From contig NZWA01000030.1 in NCBI GenBank assembly GCA_002697505.1, positions 1-13,566 of the forward strand: 13,566 nucleotides of DNA, given 5' to 3'. A model generated the notes under the pieces. It made no database searches and was not told the origin of the DNA. It worked only from the letters and a program-made list of their open reading frames with translations. Below, piece after piece: positions 5,699-12,745 of this stretch (its first letter is position 1; the number at the start of each line of letters is the position of its first letter). The position numbers and the translations under genes were made by a program. This DNA comes from Flavobacteriales bacterium (GTDB lineage: Bacteria; Bacteroidota; Bacteroidia; Flavobacteriales; BACL11).

Positions 5699-6859
5699 AT
5701 GGATGATTTACTAAAAGAAGCTATCGCTGATGCAAAAGCCGTTCGTGAAACTGCACTTGCAAATGCAAAAATAGCTCTTGAAGAAGCATTTACACCACGA
5801 TTGAAATCTATGCTTTCTCGTAAGATTGAAGCTGAACTTTCTAATGAAGAAGAATCTGAAGACGATAAAGTCGCAGACGATGAAACATCACATGATGAAA
5901 TCGCTGACGATGAAATCGCAGATGATGAAACTTCACATGATGAAGGTGAAGGTCATGACGAAGAACCTGCTGACGATGAAATGCACTCTGAAGAAGAGGG
6001 TCATGAAGACGAACCAGCAGATGATGAAGTCGCTTACGAAGGTGAAGATGAAGATGATAAAGAACCAGCAGACGATGAAGTCGCATATGAAGGTGAAGAA
6101 GACGATGATGACGACCTTGACCTTGAGGCTGTATTAGCTGAGTTGGAATCTGAACTAAAAGAAGAAGAAGATGACGAAGAAAAAATGGACGAATCCGAAG
6201 AAATTGAAGAATCTGAAGAAGTAACTGAAGAAGACGCAGTTGAAGAGGGTGAGGAAATTGAAGAAAACGATGTATCTTCTGATATTGGAAAGTCAGATAA
6301 CAAACAACCAGGTAAAGCTGGAGATTCATCAGACATCGGAAACGCAGATAAAGCAAAACATACTGAATCTATTGATGAAGTTGACGAAGTTAACGAAGAA
6401 AAAGACGAAGACGAAGTTGACGAAGACATTGATTTAGAAGAAGTATTAAAAGCTCTTTCTGAAGAAGAAGATGATGAAGACAAAGTGGATGAAGTGAGTG
6501 CACTTCAAAACGAATTGAAAGAACACAGAGATGTTGTAAAATATCTTCGTGGAAAATTAAATGAAGTTAACTTATTAAACGCAAAACTATTGTTCTCAAA
6601 CAAATTGTTTAGAGCGTTTGGTTTAAGTAACGAACAGAAATTAAAAGTTGTTGAAACTTTTGATAGAACTAAAAACCTTAGAGAAATCAAGTTAGTTTAC
6701 TCTACACTTGCTGAATCTTTCCAAAATAGAAAACCTATTAAGGAATCTAAAGGTTCAAGTTCAAAGGCCGTTGCTTCAACTAAACCAACAAACGATGAAG
6801 TTTTAACTGAAGGACATGAGTTAAAGAATCGTTTTAAAAAGTTAGCAAACATACTTTAA
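5699..6859 (+). CDS. 22: Prohead scaffolding core protein, T4 gp22-like, very acidic
   Basis: This 386-residue protein (T4 gp22 has 269) would form the core around which the shell assembles and which the protease later destroys. Identity rests on its place directly before the gp23-type gene, the helical N-terminus (DDLLKEAIADAKAVRETALANAKIALEEAF, residues 2-31, with LKE|A and LEE|A sites), and the C-terminal part. That part (267-345) has a coiled segment, and the end (VLTE|GHELKNRFKKLANIL) resembles the basic end of gp22. Residues 48-265 are an acidic insert built of repeats: ADDE units, two copies of EPADDEVAYEGE (105-116, 122-133), paired SSDIG motifs (193, 210), and a related pair, DLDLEAVL (139) and DIDLEEVL (243). 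GGAG at 5687-5690 is the SD. The low-complexity insert makes similarity searching hard. The call is strong from context and moderate from sequence. Confidence 0.88.
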   Translation: MDDLLKEAIADAKAVRETALANAKIALEEAFTPRLKSMLSRKIEAELSNEEESEDDKVADDETSHDEIADDEIADDETSHDEGEGHDEEPADDEMHSEEEGHEDEPADDEVAYEGEDEDDKEPADDEVAYEGEEDDDDDLDLEAVLAELESELKEEEDDEEKMDESEEIEESEEVTEEDAVEEGEEIEENDVSSDIGKSDNKQPGKAGDSSDIGNADKAKHTESIDEVDEVNEEKDEDEVDEDIDLEEVLKALSEEEDDEDKVDEVSALQNELKEHRDVVKYLRGKLNEVNLLNAKLLFSNKLFRAFGLSNEQKLKVVETFDRTKNLREIKLVYSTLAESFQNRKPIKESKGSSSKAVASTKPTNDEVLTEGHELKNRFKKLANIL

Positions 6860-6874
6860 TCGGGAGACTAAAAA

Positions 6875-8533
6875 ATGAGTGACAAATTTAAATCAGTAGA
6901 GTCTTTAATGGATGGATATAATCCACAAAGACAACTATTGGAACAAACTCGTAAATTAGTCAAGAAATGGGAACCAACAGGTCTTTTAGAAGGCCTTGAG
7001 CAAGACCATAAAGTAAATGGAATGGCAGTACTTCTTGAAAATCAGGCTCGTCAATTAATTGATGAGGCTTCAAGAACTGGTACATCTGCAAACTCTGAAG
7101 AGTGGTCAGGTGTTGCACTTCCATTGGTAAGAAGAATCTTTGGTGAATTAGCTGCACAAGAATTTGTGTCAGTTCAACCAATGAACTTACCATCTGGTCT
7201 TATTTTCTATCTTGACTTTAAATATGGTACAGCCCAAACCGACGCACATACAAACAACGCTGATGTATTTGGTAATACTTCAGGTTCTAATGTAGATGCA
7301 TCTGGTGGTCTCTATGGTGCAGGTAAGTTCGGATACTCTATTAATGATGTATCTACTGCCGCACTTGCAGGACATGCTAGTACCGCAAATGCAACTCAGT
7401 TCATCAGTTCATCTGTGAGCTGGTCTGATGTTGACTTTGAACCAGACCTAAGTTCTTCAGTATCAACTGGTGTTGCTGCTGATAATGGTCTTGTTAAACT
7501 TACAACTGCTGTAGCTTCATACTCAAACCCAGATTTTGATGGTGTAAGAGCCTTCTCAATTAGTGGTTCTGGATATGATGAGTTTTTCCCAGCATACACT
7601 TCATATGATTCAACGAATTCACAGATTTCGTTCATCGTAAGAAAAGATATTGCTGGTGCTCCAACAACTGCAGTTGTTAAATACCACAAAGTTTCTGCTA
7701 CTAACTATGACAGAACAGACTTTGAGGCAACAGCAGCTCAAATAGACGCAAATCCTGAAACTGATATTGATATACCAGAATTAGACATTGCGTTAAAGAG
7801 CATTCCAATCATTGCGAAAACTCGTAAGTTAAAAGCAGTCTGGACTCCAGAACTTGCTCAAGACTTAAATGCATACCATTCAGTTGATGCCGAAGCTGAG
7901 TTAACTGCTCTATTATCTGAGTACATTTCAATGGAAATTGACTTAGAAATCTTAGACATGTTGATGGCTAATGCTTCTGCAAAAACAGAAAGATGGTCAG
8001 CAAGAGTTGGATATGAATTTGATTCATCTACTTCATTGTTTGCACAATCAAGTGGTGAGTCTAACGCATACACTAAAGGTACTTGGTTCCAAACACTTGG
8101 AAACAAAATACAAGCTGTATCTAACGCAATCCATCAGAAAACTCTAAGAGGTGGTGCTAATTTCATCGTGGTTTCACCTGAAACAGCAACTATCATAGAG
8201 TCAATTCCTGGATACGCAGCAGACACAGATGGTGATGCAACTTCAAACAAGTTTGCAATGGGTGTACAAAAAGTAGGTGCATTGAACAACAGATATACCG
8301 TTTATAAGAACCCTTACATGTTAGAAAACAACATTCTTGTTGGTTTCCGTGGAAGTAACTTCTTAGAAACAGGTGCTGTATATGCTCCATATGTACCGTT
8401 AATCATGACACCATTGGTTTACGACCCTAAAAACTTCACTCCAAGAAAAGGCGTGATGACAAGATATGCTAAGAAAATCGTTAGAAGCGAATTCTATGGT
8501 AAGGTCGTAGTTGCTGATGTAAACTATGTCTAA
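6875..8533 (+). CDS. 23: Major capsid protein precursor, T4 gp23-like
   Basis: This 552-residue protein (T4 gp23 has 521) forms the hexamers of the head shell. The N-terminal region (SLMDGYNPQRQLLEQTRKL ... GMAVLLENQARQ) matches the T4-like delta domain. LIDE|ASRT at 61-68 gives an (L/I)xE|A cleavage after Glu64, next to the T4 position (Glu65), so the mature chain would be about 488 residues. Downstream, WSGVALPLVRRIFGELAAQEFVSVQPM (75-101) and the C-terminal GFRGSNFLETGAVYAPYVPL followed by TRYAKKIV are hallmark gp23 blocks. The variable middle (about 115-275) is Ser/Ala/Asp-rich, as expected for the surface-exposed region. The SD is GGGAGA at 6862-6867, 15 bases after the scaffold stop. 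A strong terminator follows. I see no separate pentamer (gp24-type) gene in the window. Confidence 0.96.
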   Translation: MSDKFKSVESLMDGYNPQRQLLEQTRKLVKKWEPTGLLEGLEQDHKVNGMAVLLENQARQLIDEASRTGTSANSEEWSGVALPLVRRIFGELAAQEFVSVQPMNLPSGLIFYLDFKYGTAQTDAHTNNADVFGNTSGSNVDASGGLYGAGKFGYSINDVSTAALAGHASTANATQFISSSVSWSDVDFEPDLSSSVSTGVAADNGLVKLTTAVASYSNPDFDGVRAFSISGSGYDEFFPAYTSYDSTNSQISFIVRKDIAGAPTTAVVKYHKVSATNYDRTDFEATAAQIDANPETDIDIPELDIALKSIPIIAKTRKLKAVWTPELAQDLNAYHSVDAEAELTALLSEYISMEIDLEILDMLMANASAKTERWSARVGYEFDSSTSLFAQSSGESNAYTKGTWFQTLGNKIQAVSNAIHQKTLRGGANFIVVSPETATIIESIPGYAADTDGDATSNKFAMGVQKVGALNNRYTVYKNPYMLENNILVGFRGSNFLETGAVYAPYVPLIMTPLVYDPKNFTPRKGVMTRYAKKIVRSEFYGKVVVADVNYV

Positions 8534-8535
8534 TA

Positions 8536-8555
8536 GTTAATAGTATTTTATTAAC
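8536..8555 (+). other. Small hairpin just after the capsid gene
   Basis: GTTAATA (8536-8542) pairs with TATTAAC (8549-8555) around a six-base loop, three bases after the capsid stop codon. It is AT-only apart from the end pairs, so it is weak. It may add 3' stability ahead of the main terminator, or be chance in AT-rich DNA. Confidence 0.35.
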
Positions 8556-8568
8556 TTAGATTGATACT

Positions 8569-8601
8569 AAAAAGGGTGGTGATTTTTCATCACCCTTTTT
8601 T
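8569..8601 (+). terminator. Strong intrinsic terminator after the capsid gene
   Basis: GGGTGGTG (8574-8581) pairs with CATCACCC (8588-8595), eight pairs including one G-U, around an AT-rich loop. It is preceded by a run of A and followed by six T. It is the most GC-rich stem in the spacers and closes the scaffold-capsid unit. The next promoter-like element starts nine bases later. Confidence 0.85.
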
Positions 8602-8609
8602 GTGCGTAT

Positions 8610-8621
8610 TGATATTTATTA
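8610..8621 (+). promoter_or_regulatory. Late-promoter-like element TGATATTTATTA, copy 3
   Basis: This is the third exact copy, directly after the capsid terminator and 30 bases before the gp13-type start. The SD GGAG (8641-8644) lies about 20 bases downstream. It would drive the neck and tail terminator genes. The promoter role is inferred from repetition and the terminator-promoter arrangement. Confidence 0.65.
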
Positions 8622-8651
8622 GTGTAATATTACATCTATAGGAGAATTTTA

Positions 8652-9806
8652 ATGGCTCAAGAAGCAATATGGCCAGGTAGTGGTTCGGCAGTATCAAGTT
8701 CCACACCCTTCGGTTTTTATGACAATGACACAGACTTCCAATCAGAGGCACCACAATTCGCAAGTTGGTGTGCAAAACGATTAGGATACCCAATAACTGC
8801 GATTGAGTTACAAGACACACAATTTTATGCATGTTTTGAAGAGGCAGTAACAGAATATAGTGCCCAAGTCAATCAATTTAACATTCGTGACAACTTACTC
8901 AGTCTAAGAGGACAGGCAACAAGTTCAAATTACACACATAAGAGAGTAAAATCAACTTTAAGTGAAAATATCTTCATTTCAGAAGAATATGGACAAGAAG
9001 CTCAAGTTGGTGGTTCAGTAGATTTCAAAAGAACTGCGGTTTCAGTCAATTCAGGTAGTCAAATCTATGATTTGAATGAAGTAATAGGTGAGGCAAGTCA
9101 TAGTGGAGCAGCGATTGAAGTAAAAAGAGTATTTTATGAGTCATCTCCTGCAGTATCAAGATATTTTGACCCATATGCAATGACAGGATTCGGTACAATG
9201 AATATGTTGGATGGATTTGGGTTTGGAAGTATGTCACCTGCAATTACATTTGTTTTACAACCAATATATGCAGATTTACTAAGAATACAGGCGATTGAAT
9301 TTAATGACCAGATAAGAAAGTCAGGATATTCATTTGAAATTAGAAATAATAAGATGAGAGTATTTCCTACACCTATATCAAGTGGTTCATTATGGGTTGA
9401 GTATGTATTAACAGACGAAAGAGACAATCCAACAAGAACTCGTTTTAGTGGTTCTGCAGATGTCGTATCTGATTACTCAAATGTCAGATATGATAACATG
9501 GAGTATAACAAAATTAATGATGTGGGTAAACAATGGATTCGTAAGTATGGATATTCATTGTCAAAAGAATTATTAGGAATGATTCGTAGTAAATATGGAA
9601 GTATTCCTATCCCAAATGCAGAAGTTTCACTTGATGGTGATACATTAAGAGCAGAAGCAACTGCAGAAAAAGAAGTTTTAATGGAACAATTAAGAGAAAC
9701 ACTTGAACAGACAAGTCGTAAGGCATTATTTGAAGCACAGAAGGAAGAATCTGAATCACAACAAGAAACCTTGAAAAAGGTGCCTTATCCCTTGTACATA
9801 GGATAA
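8652..9806 (+). CDS. 13: Neck protein, T4 gp13-like
   Basis: This 384-residue protein (T4 gp13 has 309) belongs to the complex that closes the filled head and joins the tail. The match to gp13 is clearest at both ends. Near the N-terminus, LGYPITAIELQDTQFYACFEEAVTEYS (44-70) parallels the gp13 segment LGAPIINVELTPDQIYDCI. Near the C-terminus, WIRKYGYSLSKELLGMIRSKYG, then IPNAEVSLDGDTLRAEA and EKEVLMEQLRE (295-349), parallel the gp13 region ending in VTIDGQRLIEEA. The extra length lies at about 75-130 and in a charged C-terminal segment (350-375) before the final YPLYIG, which is like the gp13 end. A Gly/Phe/Met-rich stretch (FGTMNMLDGFGFGSMSP, 180-196) matches the equivalent region of gp13. 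The SD is GGAG at 8641-8644. Confidence 0.92.
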   Translation: MAQEAIWPGSGSAVSSSTPFGFYDNDTDFQSEAPQFASWCAKRLGYPITAIELQDTQFYACFEEAVTEYSAQVNQFNIRDNLLSLRGQATSSNYTHKRVKSTLSENIFISEEYGQEAQVGGSVDFKRTAVSVNSGSQIYDLNEVIGEASHSGAAIEVKRVFYESSPAVSRYFDPYAMTGFGTMNMLDGFGFGSMSPAITFVLQPIYADLLRIQAIEFNDQIRKSGYSFEIRNNKMRVFPTPISSGSLWVEYVLTDERDNPTRTRFSGSADVVSDYSNVRYDNMEYNKINDVGKQWIRKYGYSLSKELLGMIRSKYGSIPIPNAEVSLDGDTLRAEATAEKEVLMEQLRETLEQTSRKALFEAQKEESESQQETLKKVPYPLYIG

Positions 9807-9810
9807 CCAA

Positions 9811-10296
9811 ATGCCAAGTAGATATTACCCAAAAAGGGATATGGATGTTATTGATAGATTCAATCGCGAACTTGTTGGTGACCCAAAAAAAGATAAATGT
9901 GGAATCATAGACCAAGTAGTTTATGTATACAGAGTATCTGCCGAGGACACTGCAACAAATATGTATGGTGAATCATCAAGTGGTAAAGTATTTAGACCAG
10001 GTGTAAAGTTAAATTGTATTATAGATGCAGAAGATTTAAATTTTGAAACAGATGACTTTGGGCCAGATAATAGACAAAATGCAACATTTGCATTCCAACG
10101 AGATTACTTAGTAGAGATTAAGTTTAGACCTGATATTGGTGATATTATAAGTTGGAACGAAGGATATTTTGAAATTAGTAGTTTTAATGAGAATCAGTTA
10201 ATAGGTGGTGATTACAATAGAAATTTCTCTATAGTTGCACAAGCACACTTAGTAAGATTACCAACCTTAAACATAGAAGAGTTTAGAAGTATATAA
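9811..10296 (+). CDS. 14: Neck protein, T4 gp14-like (short form)
   Basis: This 161-residue protein lies between gp13-type and gp15-type genes, the T4 order. T4 gp14 has 256 residues, so this is a short form lacking the C-terminal third. The segment [24 protein letters not shown] (residues about 110-133) parallels gp14 [38 protein letters not shown] parallels the gp14 region around the tyrosine-rich strand before its loading site. The predicted content is mainly beta. The start lies four bases after the gp13-type stop, with AGGATAA just upstream, and the 3' end overlaps the next gene by one base. In T4, gp14 binds gp13 to form the neck platform. Sequence similarity is limited; context makes the call. 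Confidence 0.82.
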   Translation: [161 protein letters not shown]

Positions 10297-11882
10297 TGGC
10301 AAGAAATAAACCAATACCAAGAAGTCAAAGACCAGGTGTCAAGGCCTATAATAGAGGTGCAGAAACAAGTCGTAGTTCACCTAACGCAAAAGATACCGTA
10401 AAGAATATCTCAGTTGGTATTATGGATATGGATAGTGCAATTATGTACTATTTTAACGAAGTCATTCAACCAACCGTAACTGAAAATAAAGAAACCGTAA
10501 AAGTCCCATGTTTATATGCTTCACCAGAAAGATGGGTAAGTATTCAGAAACAAGGATTCTTAAGAGACAAAAAAAGACAGGCAATAGTTCCTTTAATCGT
10601 ATTTAAACGAACAGGTATTGAAAAAAATGAAAATATACCTGTAGATAAATTAGATGCAAACAATCCAAATCATTTCTATACTTTTGAACAAAAGTATTCA
10701 CAACAACAAAGGTACGATAGGTTTTCTGTACAACAAGGATTGTTTCACAACAAAGAATTACACAATGTAGTTATACCTGATTATGTAACACTATCATACG
10801 AGTTTACGATTTGGACTTCATACATAGAACAAATGAATCGTATCGTAGAAAAAATAAATTATTCTGATGGTGCATATTGGGGTGAACCTGGTAAGATGAG
10901 ATTCAGAACAACCATTGAAAACTTTGCAGATGCAACCGAAATGGATACTGAAAGATTAATAAAGACTACATTTAGTGTTCAAATGTATGGATACATCATA
11001 CCTGAATCATTTAACAAGTATATCACTACTAAAAAATATTTAACACCGAAACAAATTATATTAAAGGATGATGTAGATGTTCAGTTGGCAAGTTTAATTA
11101 AACCTGAAGCAGGTGTTCAAAGTATTACGGTATCACAGGCCAACAAAGTCTCATCTGCAAAAACAACACTAACAAATGCACTAACACTAACAGGTGGAAC
11201 TGGTGTTACAATGACAGGAGTTACTAACTTTACTGGTGAAAATGCAGCACTTGGAACTATATCAATTGGTCAAGATGTTGGTACTACTTCTAATGTAGTA
11301 TTTAATGATGTTTCTGCATCAAGTGCAATCCATGTTGGTGATACATCATTCACCATATCACAAAGAGCAGATGGAACTGCACAAGTAGATAAAGATTGGC
11401 ATGTAAAAGGTGATATTTTTGCAGAGAACTATATAGTAAGTTCATCTGTTATGCACTATACTCAAAGTTTTGCAAATGGTGATAATGTTTTTGGTGATAC
11501 CATAACCGATAATCAAAGATTCACAGGTTCAGTAGATATAACTGGTAGTTTAACATTGAATGGTAGTAGTATAACTGCTGGTGGTTCAGAAGTCTCTACT
11601 TTTGATACATATATTAGAAAATCTTTTGTAAAGAAAGCAAACTCAATATCAAGTGATACTGCAAGTTTTTCAGCAGTTACCGCATCTGCTCCAAGTGGAT
11701 TAACAGCGACATCTGAAAATGACTTTGTATTCTTTATCAATGGACAATATATGGAACATGATGCACTATCAGTTTTTCAAAAGAATGGTAGTACATTTGA
11801 ATTACATATTGATACATCTTCTATTGGTTATAGTTTAGAAAGTGATGATGAAATAATTGCCCAAGGTAAATTTAATTCATAA
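10296..11882 (+). CDS. 15: Tail terminator, T4 gp15-like, with C-terminal fibre-like extension
   Basis: This 528-residue protein is about twice T4 gp15 (272). Residues 32-260 match gp15: MYYFNEVIQP ... ETVKVPCLYASPERW (50-80) parallels the gp15 KFIRVPITYASKEHF region, YEFTIWTSYIEQMNRIVEKI (168-187) parallels YELSIFTRYEDDMFQIVEQI, and FSVQMYGYIIPE (226-237) parallels LTFEVNGWMYPP. T4 gp15 caps the tail tube and sheath and binds the neck. From about residue 280 (near 11133) the protein changes to Thr/Ser/Gly-rich repeats typical of phage fibre proteins (GGTGVTMTGVTNFTGENAALG; VFGDTITDNQRFTGSVDITG; FVFFINGQYMEHDALS). No stop or shift separates the two parts. The start overlaps the previous stop (TAATG). 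The extension might display a fibre or collar decoration at the neck. Confidence 0.9.
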   Translation: MARNKPIPRSQRPGVKAYNRGAETSRSSPNAKDTVKNISVGIMDMDSAIMYYFNEVIQPTVTENKETVKVPCLYASPERWVSIQKQGFLRDKKRQAIVPLIVFKRTGIEKNENIPVDKLDANNPNHFYTFEQKYSQQQRYDRFSVQQGLFHNKELHNVVIPDYVTLSYEFTIWTSYIEQMNRIVEKINYSDGAYWGEPGKMRFRTTIENFADATEMDTERLIKTTFSVQMYGYIIPESFNKYITTKKYLTPKQIILKDDVDVQLASLIKPEAGVQSITVSQANKVSSAKTTLTNALTLTGGTGVTMTGVTNFTGENAALGTISIGQDVGTTSNVVFNDVSASSAIHVGDTSFTISQRADGTAQVDKDWHVKGDIFAENYIVSSSVMHYTQSFANGDNVFGDTITDNQRFTGSVDITGSLTLNGSSITAGGSEVSTFDTYIRKSFVKKANSISSDTASFSAVTASAPSGLTATSENDFVFFINGQYMEHDALSVFQKNGSTFELHIDTSSIGYSLESDDEIIAQGKFNS

Positions 11883-11907
11883 ATCCCACCTTTCTTTTAC
11901 CATTTTT

Positions 11908-11919
11908 TGATATTTATTA
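11908..11919 (+). promoter_or_regulatory. Late-promoter-like element TGATATTTATTA, copy 4
   Basis: This is the fourth exact copy, in the 39-base gap after the gp15-type gene. It ends two bases before the ATG of the small zinc-ribbon gene. A start site 6-10 bases downstream would fall inside that gene, so this element probably serves the fibre-like gene at 12176 instead. The promoter role is inferred. Confidence 0.55.
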
Positions 11920-11921
11920 AC

Positions 11922-12203
11922 ATGAGAAAAAGACATTGGAAAAATAGAAAAAATAGGCCATGTCCTGATTGTGGTAAGATGTTAACATACACAAGAAAGG
12001 ATAGTTTTGATAGAGCAGTTGGTAATAATAGTGTTTGTAAATCGTGTGCTCAATCAGATAGAACATTAACTATTGATACTATTGAGAAGATGAAACAACC
12101 AAAATCTACCCAACATAAAAAGAAGATTTCAAAATCTATAACAAATTGGTGGGAAGAGAGAAAAGATGAGAGACAATGGCAAACATTAAATCCAAACAAC
12201 TAA
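11922..12203 (+). CDS. Small zinc-ribbon protein, homing-endonuclease-like N-terminal fragment
   Basis: This product has 93 residues from ATG 11922. A TTG at 11907 would overlap the promoter-like box and is less likely. CPDC (14-17) and CKSC (39-42) with 21 residues between form a four-Cys zinc-binding pattern. The surrounding LTYTRKDSFDRAVGNNSVCKSCA, then a basic helix PKSTQHKKKISKSITNWWEERK, resemble the zinc-finger plus NUMOD3-like DNA-binding part of phage HNH or GIY-YIG homing endonucleases. No nuclease domain follows. The frame ends at 12203, overlapping the next gene by 28 bases. It may be a decayed homing endonuclease or a small DNA-binding protein. There is no SD before the ATG, so expression is doubtful, or is by readthrough from upstream. 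The base composition is like its neighbours. Confidence 0.6.
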   Translation: MRKRHWKNRKNRPCPDCGKMLTYTRKDSFDRAVGNNSVCKSCAQSDRTLTIDTIEKMKQPKSTQHKKKISKSITNWWEERKDERQWQTLNPNN

Positions 12204-12694
12204 GTAGTTTATTAAATGTACCTACTGCAAGTTTTGATATAGTAAGTGGTTCTTTGGTACCAGATGCAGGAAATACCTATGATTTAGGTTCATCACAATT
12301 ACCATGGAGAGAGTTATATATCTTATCAAGTTCAATAAACTTTAATAATTCAAGTAACCAATCAGTTGGTAAGTTGGCAGTTGATACTGAGGGTTTACAA
12401 TTAGAAGTTGGTTTACCTGCACAAAGAATTAAACAAAAAATTAAAGTTGATAGAAAAGGAATTAAAGTTGAATCTGCAGATGGTGCATTAAGTATCTATA
12501 GTGGTTCAACATTTTTTGGAGAACCATCATCATCCAATGATTTGATGGTATTAAAGAATTCAAGTGGTAACACTATGTTTAAAGTAGACAATAGTGGAAC
12601 CGTAGTATTAGGTACAAATTCACCACTACCAACAGCTCAAGAAGGAGCTATTGCATATAGTGGAAGTGATTTTTATCTTGGTTTTGCAACATAA
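12176..12694 (+). CDS. Fibre-like structural protein
   Basis: This 172-residue protein starts at ATG 12176 inside the end of the preceding gene; a GAGAG run in that gene could act as SD. Three blocks recur in fibre and appendage proteins of marine phages: LVPDAGNTYDLGSSQLPWRELYI (28-49), NDLMVLKNSSGNTMFKVDNSGTVVLG (121-146), and a short end, EGAIAYSGSDFYLGF (156-170). The composition is Ser/Gly/Asn-rich and probably beta, with no signal peptide or membrane segment. It lies between the gp15 fusion, whose extension has a similar style, and another fibre-like gene, so a virion appendage or a fibre tip module is likely. The exact role and attachment point are unknown. Confidence 0.75.
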   Translation: MANIKSKQLSSLLNVPTASFDIVSGSLVPDAGNTYDLGSSQLPWRELYILSSSINFNNSSNQSVGKLAVDTEGLQLEVGLPAQRIKQKIKVDRKGIKVESADGALSIYSGSTFFGEPSSSNDLMVLKNSSGNTMFKVDNSGTVVLGTNSPLPTAQEGAIAYSGSDFYLGFAT

Positions 12695-12706
12695 TGATAT
12701 TTATAT
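12695..12706 (+). promoter_or_regulatory. Variant late-promoter-like element TGATATTTATAT, copy 5
   Basis: This has the same first ten bases as the four exact copies but ends AT instead of TA. It starts right after the stop of the fibre-like gene and 39 bases before the next start codon. A palindrome and an SD follow. The promoter role is inferred. Confidence 0.5.
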
Positions 12707-12712
12707 TTAACA

Positions 12713-12730
12713 TAGAGTATATATACTCTA
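12713..12730 (+). repeat. Perfect 18-base palindrome in a fibre gene leader
   Basis: TAGAGTATATATACTCTA reads the same on both strands. It lies between the promoter-like element and the SD AAGGAGA (about 12733-12739). In RNA it would form a stem at the 5' end of the message; in DNA it could bind a dimeric regulator. There is no T run, so it is not a classical terminator. Confidence 0.5.
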
Positions 12731-12745
12731 ACAAGGAGAAATAAA

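Noticed and set aside
5870..6110. Short spaced repeats that could suggest a CRISPR or tandem array
   Set aside because: The repeats are in frame, encode ADDE-type units and have no unique equal-length spacers.
5841..6356. His/Leu-rich minus-strand frame and a Met/Lys-rich + strand frame inside the scaffold gene
   Set aside because: Both are shifted readings of the same acidic repeats and have no SD or family resemblance.
6034..6483. Long minus-strand open frame rich in Ser
   Set aside because: It is the antisense of the acidic GAA/GAT/GAC repeats in the scaffold gene. Low complexity keeps stops rare, and there is no independent start signal or domain.
11866..11907. Possible terminator after the gp15-type gene (GGTAAA pairing with TTTACC, then T run)
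   Set aside because: The stem is only six AT-rich pairs with a loop of over 20 bases that includes the end of the coding sequence. Too weak to annotate.
4672..12706. Reading the repeated element on the minus strand, where TAATAAATATCA is close to the T4 late box TATAAATA
   Set aside because: There are no minus-strand genes to serve, and each copy is placed just before a + strand gene, so + strand use is preferred. Antisense initiation is not excluded.
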